Positions 1-12,100 of a stretch of DNA of 64,000 bases are shown piece by piece. Source of the stretch: Triticum aestivum (taxonomy: Eukaryota > Streptophyta > Magnoliopsida > Poales > Poaceae); the NCBI RefSeq assembly GCF_018294505.1, contig NC_057797.1:123323116-123387115 (forward strand). Reading direction: 5' to 3'. Each line of letters starts with the position of its first letter. Within the stretch, counting starts at the first letter, position 1. The notes under the pieces are model-generated. The model saw only the letters and a list, made by a program, of their open reading frames with translations, had not been told where the DNA came from and searched no databases. The translations under genes and the position numbers were made by a program.

Positions 1-1253
1 CTAGATGAGATCTAGAGGGGGGGCGGCGGCCAAGGGGAGGGGGCTTGCCCCCCAAGCAAGGGGGGCGCCCCCTTAGGGTTTCCCCCCAACCCTAGGCGCA
101 TGGGCCCAAGGGGGGATGTGCCTAGCCCATGTAGGGCTGGTTCCCTTTCCTCTACGGCCCATTAGGCCCTCCGGGAGAGGTGGCCCCTCCCGGTGGACCC
201 CCGGAACCCCTCCGGTGGCCCCGGTACAATACCGATATGCCCCGAACCTTTCCGGTGACCGTATGATAACTTCCTACATATAAATCTTCACCTACGGACC
301 ATTCCGGAACTCCTCGTGATGTCCGGGATCTCATCCGGGACTCCGAACAACATTCGATAATCACATACAAGTCTTCCTAATAACCCTAGTGTCATCGAAC
401 CTTAAGTGTGTAGACCCTACGGGTTCGGGAACCATGCAGACATGACCAAGACAACTCTCCGGCCAATAACCAACAACGGGATCTGGATACCCATGTTGGC
501 TCCCACATGTTCCATGATGATCTCATCGGATGAACCACGATGTCGAGGATTCAAGCAATCCCGTATTCAATTCCCTTTGTCAATCGGTACGTTACTTGCC
601 CGAGATTCGATCGTCGGTATCCCAATACCTCATTCAATCTCGTTACCGGCAAGTCACTTTTCTCGTTCCGTAATGCATGATCCCATGACCCACTACTTAG
701 TCACCCTGAGCTCATTATGATGATGCATTACCGAGTGGGCCCAGAGATACCTCTCCGTCATACAGAGTGACAAATCCCAGTTTCGATTCATGCCAACCCA
801 ACAGACACTTTCAAAGATGCATGTAGTGTACCTGTATAGCCACCCAGTTACGTTGTGATGTTTGGTACACCCAAAGCACTCTTACGATATCCGGGAGTTG
901 CACAATCTCATGTCTAAGGAAATGATACTTGACACTTAGAAAAGCTGTAGCAGACGAACTACACGATCTTGTGCTATGCTTAGGATTGGGTCTTGTCCAT
1001 CACATCATTCTCCTAATGATGTGATCCCGTTATCAATGACATCCAATGTCCATGGTCAGGAAACCGTAACCATCTATTGATCAACGAGCTAGTCAACTAG
1101 AGGCTCACTAGGGACATGTTGTGGTCTATGTATTCACACATGTATTATGATTTCCGGATAACACAATTATAGCATGAACAATAGACAATTATCATGAACA
1201 AGGAAATATAATAATAACCATTTTATTATTGCCTCTAGGGCATATTTCCAACA
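1..1253 (-). repeat. Angela/WIS/BARE-type Copia LTR, cut by window edge
   Basis: Read on the minus strand, this starts at 1253 with TGTTGGAAATATGCCCTAGA, the start I remember for the abundant Triticeae Angela/WIS/BARE LTRs, and stays recognisable to base 1. Known LTRs of this family are about 1.7 kb, so the rest, including the 3' end, lies left of the window. Short open frames here (for example 406-720) have no protein-like character. The LTR would carry promoter and polyadenylation signals for a Copia element lying to the left. The TSD cannot be checked because the other end is missing. Confidence 0.88.
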
Positions 1254-1419
1254 AAAACATGATAGATGCATAGAAATGCAAATGATACACACAGATCTGA
1301 GGTCGTCAAGATCTGATAGGACGAAGGCTATACCACAGGCAAAGCATGTTCAAATACCGGATTGCCATTGGTGTTAAAATGTGCTAACTAAATTATTGAC
1401 TCTAGTTCAAGTGGGAGAC
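1254..1419 (+). mobile_element. 3' internal end and polypurine tract of a Copia element
   Basis: A 166-bp stretch between the Angela-type LTR end and a plus-strand LTR. It ends in a purine-rich tract (CAAGTGGGAGAC, about 1408-1419) directly before TGTTGG, the position of the plus-strand priming site in Copia elements. It is the extreme 3' end of the interior of the element whose 3' LTR follows. The Angela-type element appears to have inserted here and separates it from the rest of its coding region. No coding potential is visible. Confidence 0.7.
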
Positions 1420-3090
1420 TGTTGGAAATATGCCTAGAGACAATAATAATGTACTATTATATTTCATGCTATAACTACTATGATCCTGGAATATTTGATT
1501 AAGTGGAAAACTCATATGCACGTGTGGAATGATAAACGATAAAGAATAGGTTCCTAACCTTGCCTCTAAGACTGGTTCAAGTGTTGTTGGTGATCATGTT
1601 TTCCGGATCTTAGGATATCGTTAAGTGTAACGATAGTCCTACAACAACATTAAGAGTATGCCTTTAGAAGAAGGATCATATTGAATTTACCCATACTTGT
1701 TTGTTATACTTTGAGATAATATCGTCTGAAATCAATTGTTATAACAAGGACTATTAACATGTGTTTTTAGTTCCTCAGACCATAAGAGTATCATAGTCAC
1801 TTCCTACCATACGGTGGACTTTAGGGTTTCTCAAACGTCATCTGTAACTAGGTGATAAGAACAATAACTTACAGGTACATCTGAAAGTTTGATAAGGGAC
1901 TAGATAGCTCGAGAGTGGGATTTTCTCCTCCGACGATGGATAGATATTCTTAGGGACCTCTCGGTGTGATGGCATCCATCATTTTCTTGCCAGACATATG
2001 TGACTATGTCACAGGGATGCCGGAACATATCAACGAGAAAGAAGAACAAAATCGGCAACAAGGGTGACGGTATAGTGAGCATGTGTATGACTCGGGAGGA
2101 TACCGATGCTTCTTAGGTTTTGTAAAGTATCGGAAGCAAAGGGAACATCACATGATAACCAAAGGGTTCACTTGAATGTCATTCGTGTAATCATAGGGAT
2201 CGATATGGATGTCCGCGGCTCCTTTATCGGTCATTGAACAAAGGAGTTTCGTTCATGTTTATGATTTACTGAACCTACGGGGTCACAAGATTAAGGTAAT
2301 CATGATCTGCCGAGTGTTAGTAGAACATAGTATCGAGGTATTATTTTTTGAAATTGTTTCATTAATATTAGGAATAGTTTCAAGAGGAATCGGAAGTGTT
2401 TTGGGGTCAGTGGAAGGGTTTTGGAGTTTATCGGGCAATACCGGGTATTACCGATAAATAATATATAGGTGAAAAATATTTCCAGAGATATTAAATTATT
2501 TATAATATGCTCTAGTAATTGTTGGAGGGTTTTTATATTTAGTTTAATATCAACCGGCCTTAAAAGGGCTAGTGGTGGAAGGAATATTAGGCCCACCATG
2601 GCCCAATAGGAAAGGCTCCCCACTTTTCCAAGTGGGGAGGCCGAATTGGAGTGGCCCCCTTGGTCGGCGCACCAAAGAGGGGCTTTCCCTCCTTGGTGGC
2701 AGCCCCGCCTTTCCCCTCTAATCTATATATACATGAGGTTTTGGCCCTTTTCTATACACAAGTTTTGGAGTCTCTTCTAGTTCATCTAGTTCTAGTTGGT
2801 CCTAGTTGACTAATCAGAGTTAGACCTAGTTCCTCTAATCCTCATAATTAGAAGCCCAGTGTGGTTCTAGCAACCTCCCTCTAATTCTCTGGTGACGATT
2901 AGCTTTGGGCGGCGAAGCGCTACCGGGTCGTGAAGATCGTACGCTTGCAACCAAGAGGTCGTGCTTTCGGTCTTCCTTTCGAGGGATCCTTCGAGGGTGG
3001 TTCATGGGATCGTCATCAATGGTTCGAGGGACTCCAAGTACGATCTACACCAGCTCGTCTACTTCCAATGCACTCCAGAGTCGGTAATTG
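1420..3090 (+). repeat. Copia 3' LTR, plus strand, degenerate
   Basis: Begins TGTTGGAAATATGCCTAGAG right after the polypurine tract. It shares the first 20 or so bases with Angela-type LTRs and then diverges, so it is a different Copia family that I do not name. A TATATATA run near 2725 followed by C/T-rich sequence could be its promoter. The right boundary, about 3085-3095, is uncertain: the sequence passes into a Gypsy LTR fragment without a clear CA end or TSD. Small ORFs (1900-2082, 2209-2457, 2300-2623) look like chance. Confidence 0.65.
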
Positions 3091-4001
3091 AGAGAGGAAA
3101 GGGTGATGCAGCAAAGTAGAGTAAGTATTTCCCTCAGTTTTGAGAACCAAGGTATCAATCCAGAAGGAGACAACACACAAGTCACCGAATACCTGCATAA
3201 ACAAACAACAAATTGCACCCAACACGATAAAGGGGTTGTCAATCCCTTCACGGTTACTTGCAAAAGTGAGATCTGATAGAGATAGATAAACGGTAAAGTA
3301 AATATTTTAGGTTTTTTGGTCTATGGATCGAAAAGTAAAAGATTGCAAAAAAGAGTAAAACAGAAACTAATATTGTAGATCGGAAACTTATATGATGGAA
3401 AATAGACCCGGGGCCATAGGTTTCACTAGAGGCTTCTCTCAAGATCAAAAATATTATGGTGGGTGAACAAATTACTGCCGAGCAATTGATAAAAAAGTGC
3501 AAAGTTATGACGATATCTAAGGCAATGATCATGAATATAGGCATCACGTCTGTGTCAAGTAGATCGAAACAATTCCGCATCTACTACTATTACTCCACAC
3601 ATCGACCGCTATCCAACATATGCATCTAGAGTATTAAGTTCATAAAGAACAGAGTAACGCATTAAGCAAGATGACATGATGTAGAGGAATTAACTCAAGA
3701 AATATGATAAAAAACATCTTTTTATCCTCGATGGCAACAATACAATACGTGCCTTGCTGCCCCTACTGTCACTGGGAAAGGACACCGCAAGATTGAACCC
3801 AAAGCTAAGCACTTCTCCCATTGCAAGAAAACCAATCTAGTTGGCCAAACCAAACCGATAGTTCAAAGAGAATTACAAAGATATCAAATCATGCATAAAA
3901 GAATTCAGAGAAGATTCAAATAACATTCATATAAAAGATGATCATAAATCCACAATTCATCGGATCTCGGCAAACACACCGCAAAAAAGTATTACAAAAA
4001 G
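3091..4001 (-). repeat. Truncated Gypsy LTR (same family as element C)
   Basis: From the 'aagggtgatgcagcaaagta' block to the 'caccgcaaaaaagtattaca' block the order of motifs follows the LTRs of element C at 22850-23740: the PBS-proximal end, the 'cataggtttcactagaggc' block, the 'gacaccgcaagattgaaccc' block and the 'cacaattcatcgg' block. It is more diverged than C's LTRs, so it is an older insertion. The promoter half of the LTR is missing, cut off where the Copia G LTR begins at 4002. ORFs here on either strand recur at the same place in the other LTR copies and are not genes. Confidence 0.8.
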
Positions 4002-5085
4002 TGCTAGTTATCGACTAGAGGGGGGGTGAATAGGCGATTTTTATGAAAGTCTTCATGACACGGAGGTTTTGAAGACAAACAGTGGAATTGAACCTATTCA
4101 TATGCAGCGGAAGGTAGACTACACTAGACAAGCCATAGTCAAGTAAGTAATGAAGTGAAAGCACGAAGACTATCAGCAGCTAGGTAGTATGGATCAGGAT
4201 GGAAAATAGTATGAAGCCAGACAACAACAGTCTTCATAGAGTGAAGACAATCAGATCATGCAAGCAGGCAATGACTTCATGAAGACAAACTATAAAGTAA
4301 AGAGATGGGAAGGATAGAACCAGTTGCTTGGAGAGGACAAGGATTTGGTAGACCAGTTCCAGTTGCTGTGACAACTGTACATCTGGTTAGGGAGGCTGAG
4401 ATTCAACTCAGAAGACCGCGTCTTCACCTTATTCCCCTTGAGCTAAGAACACACAGTCCTCTCCCAATCACTCTGGTAAGTCTTCAAGGTAGACTTCCAA
4501 ACCATCACAGACTTCGTTCACCGGCAATCCACAACGACTCTTGGATGCTCAGAACGCGATGCCTAACCGGCTGGAGGATTCACGATCCTCAAGTGTAACA
4601 AGTCTTCAGATCACGCGGTCAGAAAGACTTCAGTGATGCCTAACACTCTTTGGCTCTGGGTGTTTTGGGCTTTGTCCTTGCAAGGATCTCTCTCTCTCAA
4701 ATGCTTTGGAGGTGGGTTGCTCTCAAACGACAAAAGCCATGCACTAACTCTGAGCAGCCACCGATTTATGGTGTAGGGGGTGGGCTATTTATAGCCAGGA
4801 GGCAACCCGACCTGTTTTTTCCGAAATGACCTTGGGTCAATAAGGAACTGACACATGTCCAACGGTCAGATTTTAAACACACGCGATAGCTTGAATTGTG
4901 CTACAAGTAAAGCTGACTCATCCAGCTCTGGATAAGATTTGCTCTCATTATCTTCGCTCGAAGACATAGGATTTGGTTGAGCATCACTGTAGTCACTCTG
5001 AATTTGTTCACTTGGACCCCACTTAACAGTACGGTGGTTCCTATGACTCAACAAAGAAGAAAATGAAACTACGAAACAACTATGT
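4002..5085 (-). repeat. Copia element G, 3' LTR, outer part
   Basis: On the minus strand this is the 3' part of a Copia LTR ending ...CTCTAGTCGATAACTAGCA at 4002. It is split by the CACTA transposon: the sequence stops at 5085 after the TGT duplicated in the insertion and resumes at 63032 ('cttcgcactccatagtcttc'). Joined, the LTR is about 1.33 kb. A TATA-like 'tatttatagcc' lies at about 4787-4797, read in reverse. The 97-residue open frame at 4305-4598 is in the untranslated leader part of the LTR and is not a gene. Confidence 0.78.
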
Positions 5086-5640
5086 CACTGGTGCGCGTCG
5101 GTCCTAAACAAACAATTTTTAACCCATTTCCGGGACGTCATTTGGAACCGTCGCCAAGTGAGTGTGGGCGATAGGGGAGTCCTTCCCACACGACCCAGAA
5201 ACCATTGTGGATAGGGAGCCTTGATGCATACAGTTGACCCTATATAACCGTTTTCGATATATCGAATATCCCAAATGCTTCACCCTTGCTACTCGTTTGT
5301 GCTCGCATTACCATCGCAGTCGGAGTTTTGTGGTTCTGCCTAAAACCAGGCAGATTCCAGGCAGGGGAGTTTTCCAGGCAGATTCTAGGCACGGGAGTTT
5401 TATGATGCCTAGCACATCACAAACAGTTCATGATTATAAACCGTGTACGATAGGTAGACTATCACACACATTTAGTTTTCCCGTACTGTATGTGATAGTG
5501 TCTGACATCACACACACTTTGCAAACGGCAATTGTGTGCATGCTTGCACACGTTTTCTCTCTGTGAACCGTCTCAGATTATGGTGTATATCGCAAACGTT
5601 TGTGTTTTACCAACCGTGTGCCGTAATGACCTGCACAACA
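5086..5640 (+). repeat. CACTA left terminus and subterminal repeats
   Basis: The terminal CACTGGTGCGCGTC is followed by sub-terminal motifs from about 5410: 'catcacaaacagttcatga', 'aaccgtgtacgat', 'atcacacacactttgcaaac' and 'atcgcaaacgtttgtg'. The same words occur in the right end at 62590-62950. In CACTA elements, short repeated motifs next to the ends bind the transposase-associated protein. A small internal duplication ('ccaggcagattc' twice) lies at 5346-5395. Confidence 0.65.
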
Positions 5641-5877
5641 TAATTTTGCCCTAATTTAATTACTGCTATTTAAAATTGTACCAAATTTAAACTTGAAAGT
5701 AGGCTATAGCTTTATTCATATCCACCGGGTTCAAACAACCAATGCATTATTCGATTCACATGTACATATGTTTAAGAATTACAGAAGCACCAATGGTTCT
5801 ATACTTGTACTATTACATGTGGTAAAGAAAGAGGCGACAGACATTCCAGTTGCTGAACAAGGTGAAGCGGAATGGCC

Positions 5878-6258
5878 CTATTGTGCTCTCCTGGATGCAG
5901 AAGGCATGCAGGACTCTAGTCCAACCACTTGTGATGGCCGGCCGCCAATCATGTAGTTTGAGAGGTAATCTTGAGTAAACTTCTTCAGGATCCACTACAA
6001 AAGAAAAAAGATTCAGATATTATCATCTAACACAACTCATTACGGGCAGTAAAAAGAAGGCTACAGGGTTCTTACTTACCATCCTGCAGTTCACTGTTGT
6101 CTTGCATAAAGTGTAAATAAATAGTTTGATTGACATCTTTTGACCCATTTTAATAACAATCTTTATCAGTTTCCTCACTTGATGTCGGTTCATGAATATC
6201 TCATTGCCCCATACGCAGAAAGGGTCGAAGTGTGGATCTTTGGCAATGATATATGTAC
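5878..6258 (-). pseudogene. Two exons of a B3-like protein in the CACTA
   Basis: An exon at 6258-6080 is bounded by TTTTAG and GGTAAGTAAG and encodes a basic segment containing NEIFMNRHQVRKLIKIV and KLFIYTLCKTTVNCRM. The next exon starts at 5994 after TTTTGTAG. The splice keeps the frame, giving RMWILKKFTQDYLSNYM, which resembles the first strand of plant B3 DNA-binding domains (x-P-K-x-F). The second exon ends in an in-frame TAG at 5878-5880. There is no start codon or complete domain, so this is a fragment. I recall similar peptides from Triticeae CACTA elements but cannot name the family. It lies 0.6 kb downstream of the AP2-like gene on the same strand and may be part of the same transcript. 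Confidence 0.4.
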
Positions 6259-6856
6259 CTAAAAGCACCAAGTTAATATTAGAAGCTAAACAACAATTGA
6301 AAAATGGAGTGCAACACTCCATCCATCCCATTATATAAGATTTTGTTACATGTATATCTATACATCATCAGAATATTAAGGTAACACTCTTCCTTGTTGC
6401 TATGTAGCCCGAGATTGCATATTTAGTCATTCAGTACAATGCATGTTGCTAAACAACAATTGAAAAATGAAAAGGCATGTTAACTGCAATATCCTTAACA
6501 ACAACCAAATATAGTAATTCATAGTGGTATTGTTGAAACTATTATTGATGAAATTGAAATGCACGGAAAATAGTTGCACATATAGAGCATCACATTGTGA
6601 AGAACTAAAATAAACAAGTCATAATGACATCTCTAGGCGATCCTTAAAAAGTTAAAGGACTAAAACCCTTAGTGGATATATATATATATACTCCAGCAAT
6701 TTTTGGCCTTTTCTAGTCGATCCCCTAAACTTAAGGTTATGAACTTTAATTTGATAAAGTTCAAAGTAGGTTCAACCGAAAGTAGCATGCATTCAAACAT
6801 AAACATAGATAGTTTTACATAACCGAACATAAAACATAAATTTAAACTAAGCTAAA

Positions 6857-7692
6857 CTACTTTCGGTCGAAGTAGAGGTCGAGCCAATCCTTCCTTGTCA
6901 TGTACGGTGTGCCACGAGCCGGGTCCGAGCCAGTACCGTCTTCGGGGTCGTTGGGGAAGGCACTCCTCCACTCATCGACGCTGATCTCCTCATCCTCGGG
7001 GCCCACCTCGACGCCCTCTGCGCCGCCGTCACCGTTGCCTTCGACCTCGTCATCAGAGGAGAGTGCGATAACCTCACCGCCCCCCACGCCACCGTCCTCG
7101 CCGCCTTCGACCTCATCATCAAAGGAGAGCGTGATAACCTCACCGTCCTCCGCACCGGCAAAGGTCGCCCGCTCCGCCTCCACGAGCTTCGGGTGCTGCT
7201 GGCGGAGCTCTTGCATGTAGGCCTCGTCGGCGGCCTCGGCCTCGAGGAGCTCCCACGCCTCGCGGTCCTCCCGCGCCATAGCGGAGCTCACCACCCCTGG
7301 CTCCGGCGAAACAAGGTGGACCGGACGTGTGCCGAAGGGAAATTGAGCCTAGCCGCCGCGCCGTGGTAGCGGACCTGCCAGCGATCGTACTCCATGGCCG
7401 TGAGCTCGGCCGTGTGGAAGCTACCGAGCCACCAGCGGGTGTGGGTCTCTTGATCTGTAATCTCGGTGACCCACGTCCCCCACCACCGCTGCCGGACCCC
7501 GAGGTAGGACTTCGTCGGCTGCCTGGTCTGGGGAAGGACGGGGAAGTCCTCGAACCGGAGTAGGGGCATGGCGGCGGGCGGATCGGGGGACCGGCGACGG
7601 TGGATCGGGGCCGCGGAGGACGATGGGGACACCTCGGCGGCAACCTCGCCAGCGTTGGGTGAAAAGGCCGTGATAAACCTCTTTTTGGCCAT
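6857..7692 (-). pseudogene. AP2/ERF-like DNA-binding protein gene, frameshifted
   Basis: The ATG at 7692 opens a 134-residue frame. Residues 63-119 look like one AP2/ERF domain: YLGVRQRWWGTWVTEI, then WWLGSFHTAELTAMEYDRW, ending ARLNFP. AP2/ERF domains fold as three strands and a helix and bind GCC-box-like DNA. The usual YRGVRQRPWGKW core is altered (L for R, W for P, T for K). The frame ends at 7288, but the -1-shifted frame continues as PGVVSSAMAREDREAWELLEAE and runs to 6857. It encodes an acidic tail with the GEVI-LS-DDEVEG segment twice and a terminal YFDRK. One missing base in the G run at 7337-7339 would explain the switch. Whole length would be about 280 residues. It is an ORF within a CACTA element, not a normal ERF locus. 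Confidence 0.68.
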
Positions 7693-8174
7693 TGGCTCCT
7701 CGAGCTCCCCCGCACACAGGCAGAGGTTGAGAATGGAGGCGCCAGCAATGGCGGTGACCTACCAATGGTTTCGAGCCTTGTGTGTGTCTGTGTGAGCGGA
7801 GGTTGTGTTTGAGGAAATAATGCGGCAGTTGAAAATTTTACTAGGCGGGAGTAACAAGGCGGGGCTACTAAAAATTTGGATCAAGGATGAGCATATATTT
7901 TTAAGATTGCGAGGGATGTAGATGCGGGAGTAAAATGCCGGGGCTACTGAAAATTTGAATCAAGGGATTGAAGTAGAGCGGGAGTAACAGACATCGCACA
8001 CGGTCTGGACATACTAATCGTGTGCTATCAAACATTAAAACCTTCCAGGAGGTAGATATTTTTGAGATTGCGAGGGATGCAGAGGCGGGGGTTTTGGGGG
8101 AGCGAGCTAGTGTGCTTGACATGCCGGTTGTGGACTGTAGCCGACGAACCCTCTCGCATAAGCCATAGGCGTAC
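7693..8174. other. CACTA interior upstream of AP2-like gene
   Basis: No gene is seen. The stretch has direct repeats of 'gattgcgagggatg' (about 7903 and 8076) and 'gcggggctactgaaaatttg'-like words (7861 and 7938), and subterminal-type words 'cgcacacggtctggacatac' and 'aatcgtgtgc'. It would contain the promoter of the AP2-like gene, but I could not pick a convincing TATA box. It is cut by Gypsy A; TSD copy CGTAC at 8170-8174. Confidence 0.5.
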
Positions 8175-8648
8175 TGTCGGCGTCAAAACCGGCGGATCTC
8201 GGGTAGGGGGTCTCGAACTGTGCGTCTAAGGCGGATGGTAACAGGAGGCAGGGAACACGATGTTTTACCCAGGTTCGTGCCCTCTTGATGGAGGTAAAAC
8301 CCTACGTCCTGCTTGATTTATTATTGATGATATGGGTATTACAAGAGTTGATCTACCACGAGATCAGAGAGGCTAAACCCTAGAAGCTAGCCTATGGTAT
8401 GATTGTATGTTGTCCTATGGACTAAAACCCTCCGGTTTATATAGACACCGGAGGGGGCTAGGGTTACACAAGGTCGGTTACAAAGGAGGAGATATACATA
8501 TCCGTATTGCCTAGCTTGCCTTCCACGCCAAGTAGAGTCCCATCCGGACACGAGACGAAGTCTTCAATCTTGTATCTTCATAGTCCAACAGTCCGGCCAA
8601 AGGATATAGTCCGGCTGTCCGGAGACCCCCTAATCCAGGATTCCCTCA
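8175..8648 (-). repeat. Gypsy A 3' LTR
   Basis: 474 bp. In plus orientation it runs from TGTCGGCGTCAAAACC to CCAGGATTCCCTCA, so on the minus strand it starts TGAGGG and ends CGACA. The first 190 bases (plus orientation) are close to the LTRs of Gypsy F and the rest differs. A 'tatatag' promoter-like run near 8436-8445 fits minus-strand transcription. Confidence 0.88.
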
Positions 8649-8980
8649 GTAGCCCCTGAACCAGGCTTCAATGATGATGAGTCCGGCACGCAGTGTTGTC
8701 TTCGGCATTGCAAGGCGGGTTCCTCCTCCGAATACACCACGGAAAAATTTGAATACAAGGATAGTGTCCGACCCTGCAAAATAAGTTCCACATACCACCG
8801 TAGAGAGAATAATATTTCCACAAATCTTGACACGTCTTGTCAACGCAGAGATCGTGTCCCCCTTATTACGGGATTGTCATCAATATGGGCGTGGGTAACC
8901 CAACCGCACCACCAATTACGGTGCTTGGGGGATAAGTGAGTTTTACCAGGCTAGTGGGGGCGCATAGTTTCGGCCGCCCT

Positions 8981-8988
8981 TATAAATA
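8981..8988 (+). promoter_or_regulatory. TATA box of antisense gene in Gypsy A
   Basis: TATAAATA in a GC-rich setting, 121 bp upstream of the preferred ATG at 9102 and only 34 bp before the first in-frame ATG at 9015. A plant transcription start about 30 bp downstream would exclude the 9015 ATG from most of the leader, which is why I choose 9102. It lies on the strand opposite to the retrotransposon, pointing into its interior. Confidence 0.6.
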
Positions 8989-9101
8989 GATAAGGGTTTA
9001 ACCTTTCTCTACCCATGCCTTCTTCCTCCTTGCTCATCCGTTCTTGCACACTCAAGCTCCAACGCCCAAGTCCACGTCCTTCACCTCAACCTTCTCCAAA
9101 C

Positions 9102-12100
9102 ATGTCCGGAGTGGGAGGCAAATGGATGGATTCCTCCGTTACGGAGGAACACATCAAGAAGTTGTGCGGAGCCGGATACTTAGCCGTGAATATCGCGCAT
9201 CAGTTGCCCACTGCGGGGCAGATCGTTCCTACCCCGGAACCTCACGAGAGGGTAGTTTTCCTTCACCACTTCCTCCGCGGATTGGGGTTTCCCCTCCATC
9301 CATTCATTCGTGGTCTCATGTTCTACTACGGGCTGGACTTCCATGATCTGGCCCCGAACTTCATCCTCAACATTTCGGTGTTCATCGTCGTGTGTGAGGC
9401 TTTCCTCTGCATCCGGCCCCACTTCGGCCTATGGCTGAAGACCTTCAATATCAAGCCGAAGGTGGTGGGGGGCCAACAAGCAGAATGCAGCGGAGCCATG
9501 GTGGGCAAGATGCCCAATGTTGTATGGCTTGAAGGCTCCTTCGTGGAGACCATAAAGGGGTGGCAATTGGTGTGGTTCTACATCACCGAGCCGCACGACA
9601 CCAACTGAGTGGCGGCCCCCGAGTTTGGATCCGGAATCCCCACGCGGCTCACCTCCTGGAAAGAGAAGGGCCTATCCTGGGGTTCATCGATGGAGCTGGA
9701 CGGACTCCAGAAATGTATCCGGAATATGGCAAGCAAGAAGCTCAAGCTTATCAACATAGTCTAGGTCATGCTCATCCGCCGGATCCTCCCGTGTCAACAA
9801 CGAGATTTCAACTTGTGGGAGTTAGACCCGGCCCAGCACCAGACTTTGAGCGAGCTCTTCGACACGACACACAAGGACGTCTGGAGGGTGTTGTTCAAGG
9901 GCGCCGAGGTCCCTCCCTCTCTCACCGAGGACTGCGGGCTAAGCGCGAAGCGCCTAGCACATTCGGTGAGTTCTATACATCCGGTAGGATATTTACTTCC
10001 CCTAGCTTAACCATGTGCGGGGTCTGAGCTCCATGCCTTTGACAGGACTGGGTGGAGACGTTGGGGCAGATTAACTGTCCTGCCCCTCTGCCCAAAGACA
10101 CTGCGGATGCTCTCCTGACAGAGATGCTGACTCCAGCTCCTTACAAGGTGCCAGAGAAGACCAAGAAGGCCAAGGGAACCCGAAAGAGTTCTCGATGCCA
10201 GGTGTTATCGGACTCATCGTCCGATAACTCCGCGACACACTCCTCCCCCAAAGATGAGGAGGAAGATGAAGATGCTCCCCCTTCAGTCGGGGGAGACAAA
10301 AAAAGGAAGGCCGCCCCGACCGGGGGGGGGGGGGCGAAGGGTCCAAGAAGGGGAGAACCCTCCTTCCGGACTACTACACCACCGCCGTCGAAGGCGAAGA
10401 TGAGTGGCTGCTCAGGGCCAAGCCCCTGGCGAAGTCGTAAGTATTTGGATACCAGAGTAACTCATAGCATACCTTCGTTGCACTACTTCCCCTAATGCCT
10501 AATATGATTATGAAGACCGCCCCAAGCCCGTATCGACGTATCTTCATCGGGCGGCTCCTTGGGCTTGTGGATATGGATAGCGATCCACTTACGACCGCCA
10601 CCTCCCCGTGCCCTACGGACAATGCCGAGGTATTGTCTCAAGAGGCACCGGGTCGAGGGGAGACAATCCCGGAGGCGCCTCAAGGCGACTTTCCGGACTC
10701 CAGGAGCAAAGGGAGTAAGGCTCCCGAGGGCTCCGAGTTCGGCCCTCAGCCGAACACCGCGCTGGAACCCCCAGTGGATCCGGGCTTGGGCAGGCGGCCT
10801 CCTTCCAAAAGGGGCAAGACGCCTGTGCCCGGTGACCTCTGCCCATCCAGGGGCACCGGACAATCTGCTGGGAGCGCTTCGCAGTGCTTCCATCGACGAA
10901 GAGCACCGCACTATTATGAGTGCGGTGATCCAGAAGGTTCAGTCCGCCAAGAGCGGACTGACTGAAGCCTGTGCCAGCCTTCTAACAGGCTTTGAGGTAA
11001 GTATTTGAAATATAGGAAAAATATTATCGCATAGACAGTAGCCCCTGATGCTCTGTTCGATGTTCACAAAGAAAAGCCGAACAGAGGATCAAACTATATC
11101 GCAAGAGTCTAATATAAGTATGTCTATATGCGTATGCAGGCTTTGTAATTGGCCTTTGCCGCACTGACTGCGGAGGTCGCCGCACTGAAGCAGGACCTCG
11201 AAGGGTCCAAGGAATAGCTCGGCCTTGCCAAGAGACAGCTCGAGGAGAACAAAGGTAAGTAGTACCTAGTCTATGGATATATATATATATATAAAGAATG
11301 CAATTGCAAAATGACAGGATCAATGTAAATTTGCCAGGGGCCACGACCGAGGTGGCGACCCTGAAGCAAGCGCTATCCGAGGCCGAAAACAAAGTGGCCT
11401 AGGAGCGCACCGAGCGGGAAAAACAAGAGGCACGGGTGGGCGAGGTGCAGCAAGAGCTCCACGCTCTCGTGACGAAGCACGAGACGTTGGAGCTTGACTT
11501 GAAGACGCGAGAGTCCGAGCTTGCCGCGACCCTTGAGAGTGCAAAGAGTGCCAATGCCGAAGCCCAAAAGGCCCTCCTGGAGATTGATGCGATGAAGAAG
11601 ATAGCGGCGGGTAAGGCATTCTATATGCAAAGCAAGCATGTGAAAGTAAATTACTTGTTACTTACCCGAATCCGGAGCTCTCTAGGAGCATTCACAGATT
11701 TGCCCCATAGCGTGTCGGATGTCACACAGTTTTACCAGGCCGACAAGGGAATCTCAACGGAGAAGCTGTTCTGGTCTCAGTATACTGGGACCGAACACCC
11801 GATGCCTCTGAGCGACCAGCTGAAGCAACTGGCCGAGTTGCACAAGGCGGCCGAACAGGCCATGAAGGGCTTTATAGTTCGGATGTGGCCTGGTGACGCC
11901 CTTCCCAATAGCTACTTCGGCCTGGTGAGGCGGCTTGTGGAAGCCTGCCCACGGCTGGAAGTCATCAAGCGGTCCGTCTGCATCGAAGGTGCATGCCGGG
12001 CTTTCGCCCATCCGAAGGTGCACTGGGCCAAGATGGACGCCGTGAAGCTGGTGAAAGAAGGGCCGCCGTAGGGCAAGGAGCATCGCCACCCCGAGATGTA

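Noticed and set aside
3088..3580. ORFs on both strands near the left Gypsy LTR fragment
   Set aside because: The same frames recur at the same LTR position at 22933-23332 and 29738-30053; LTR sequence, not genes.
4305..4598. 97-residue plus-strand ORF
   Set aside because: It lies in the leader part of the Copia G LTR on the opposite strand and has no protein-like pattern.
7140..7748. 202-residue minus-strand ORF overlapping the AP2-like gene
   Set aside because: Arg/Pro/Ser-rich out-of-frame shadow of GC-rich coding DNA; the overlapping frame carries the AP2 motifs.
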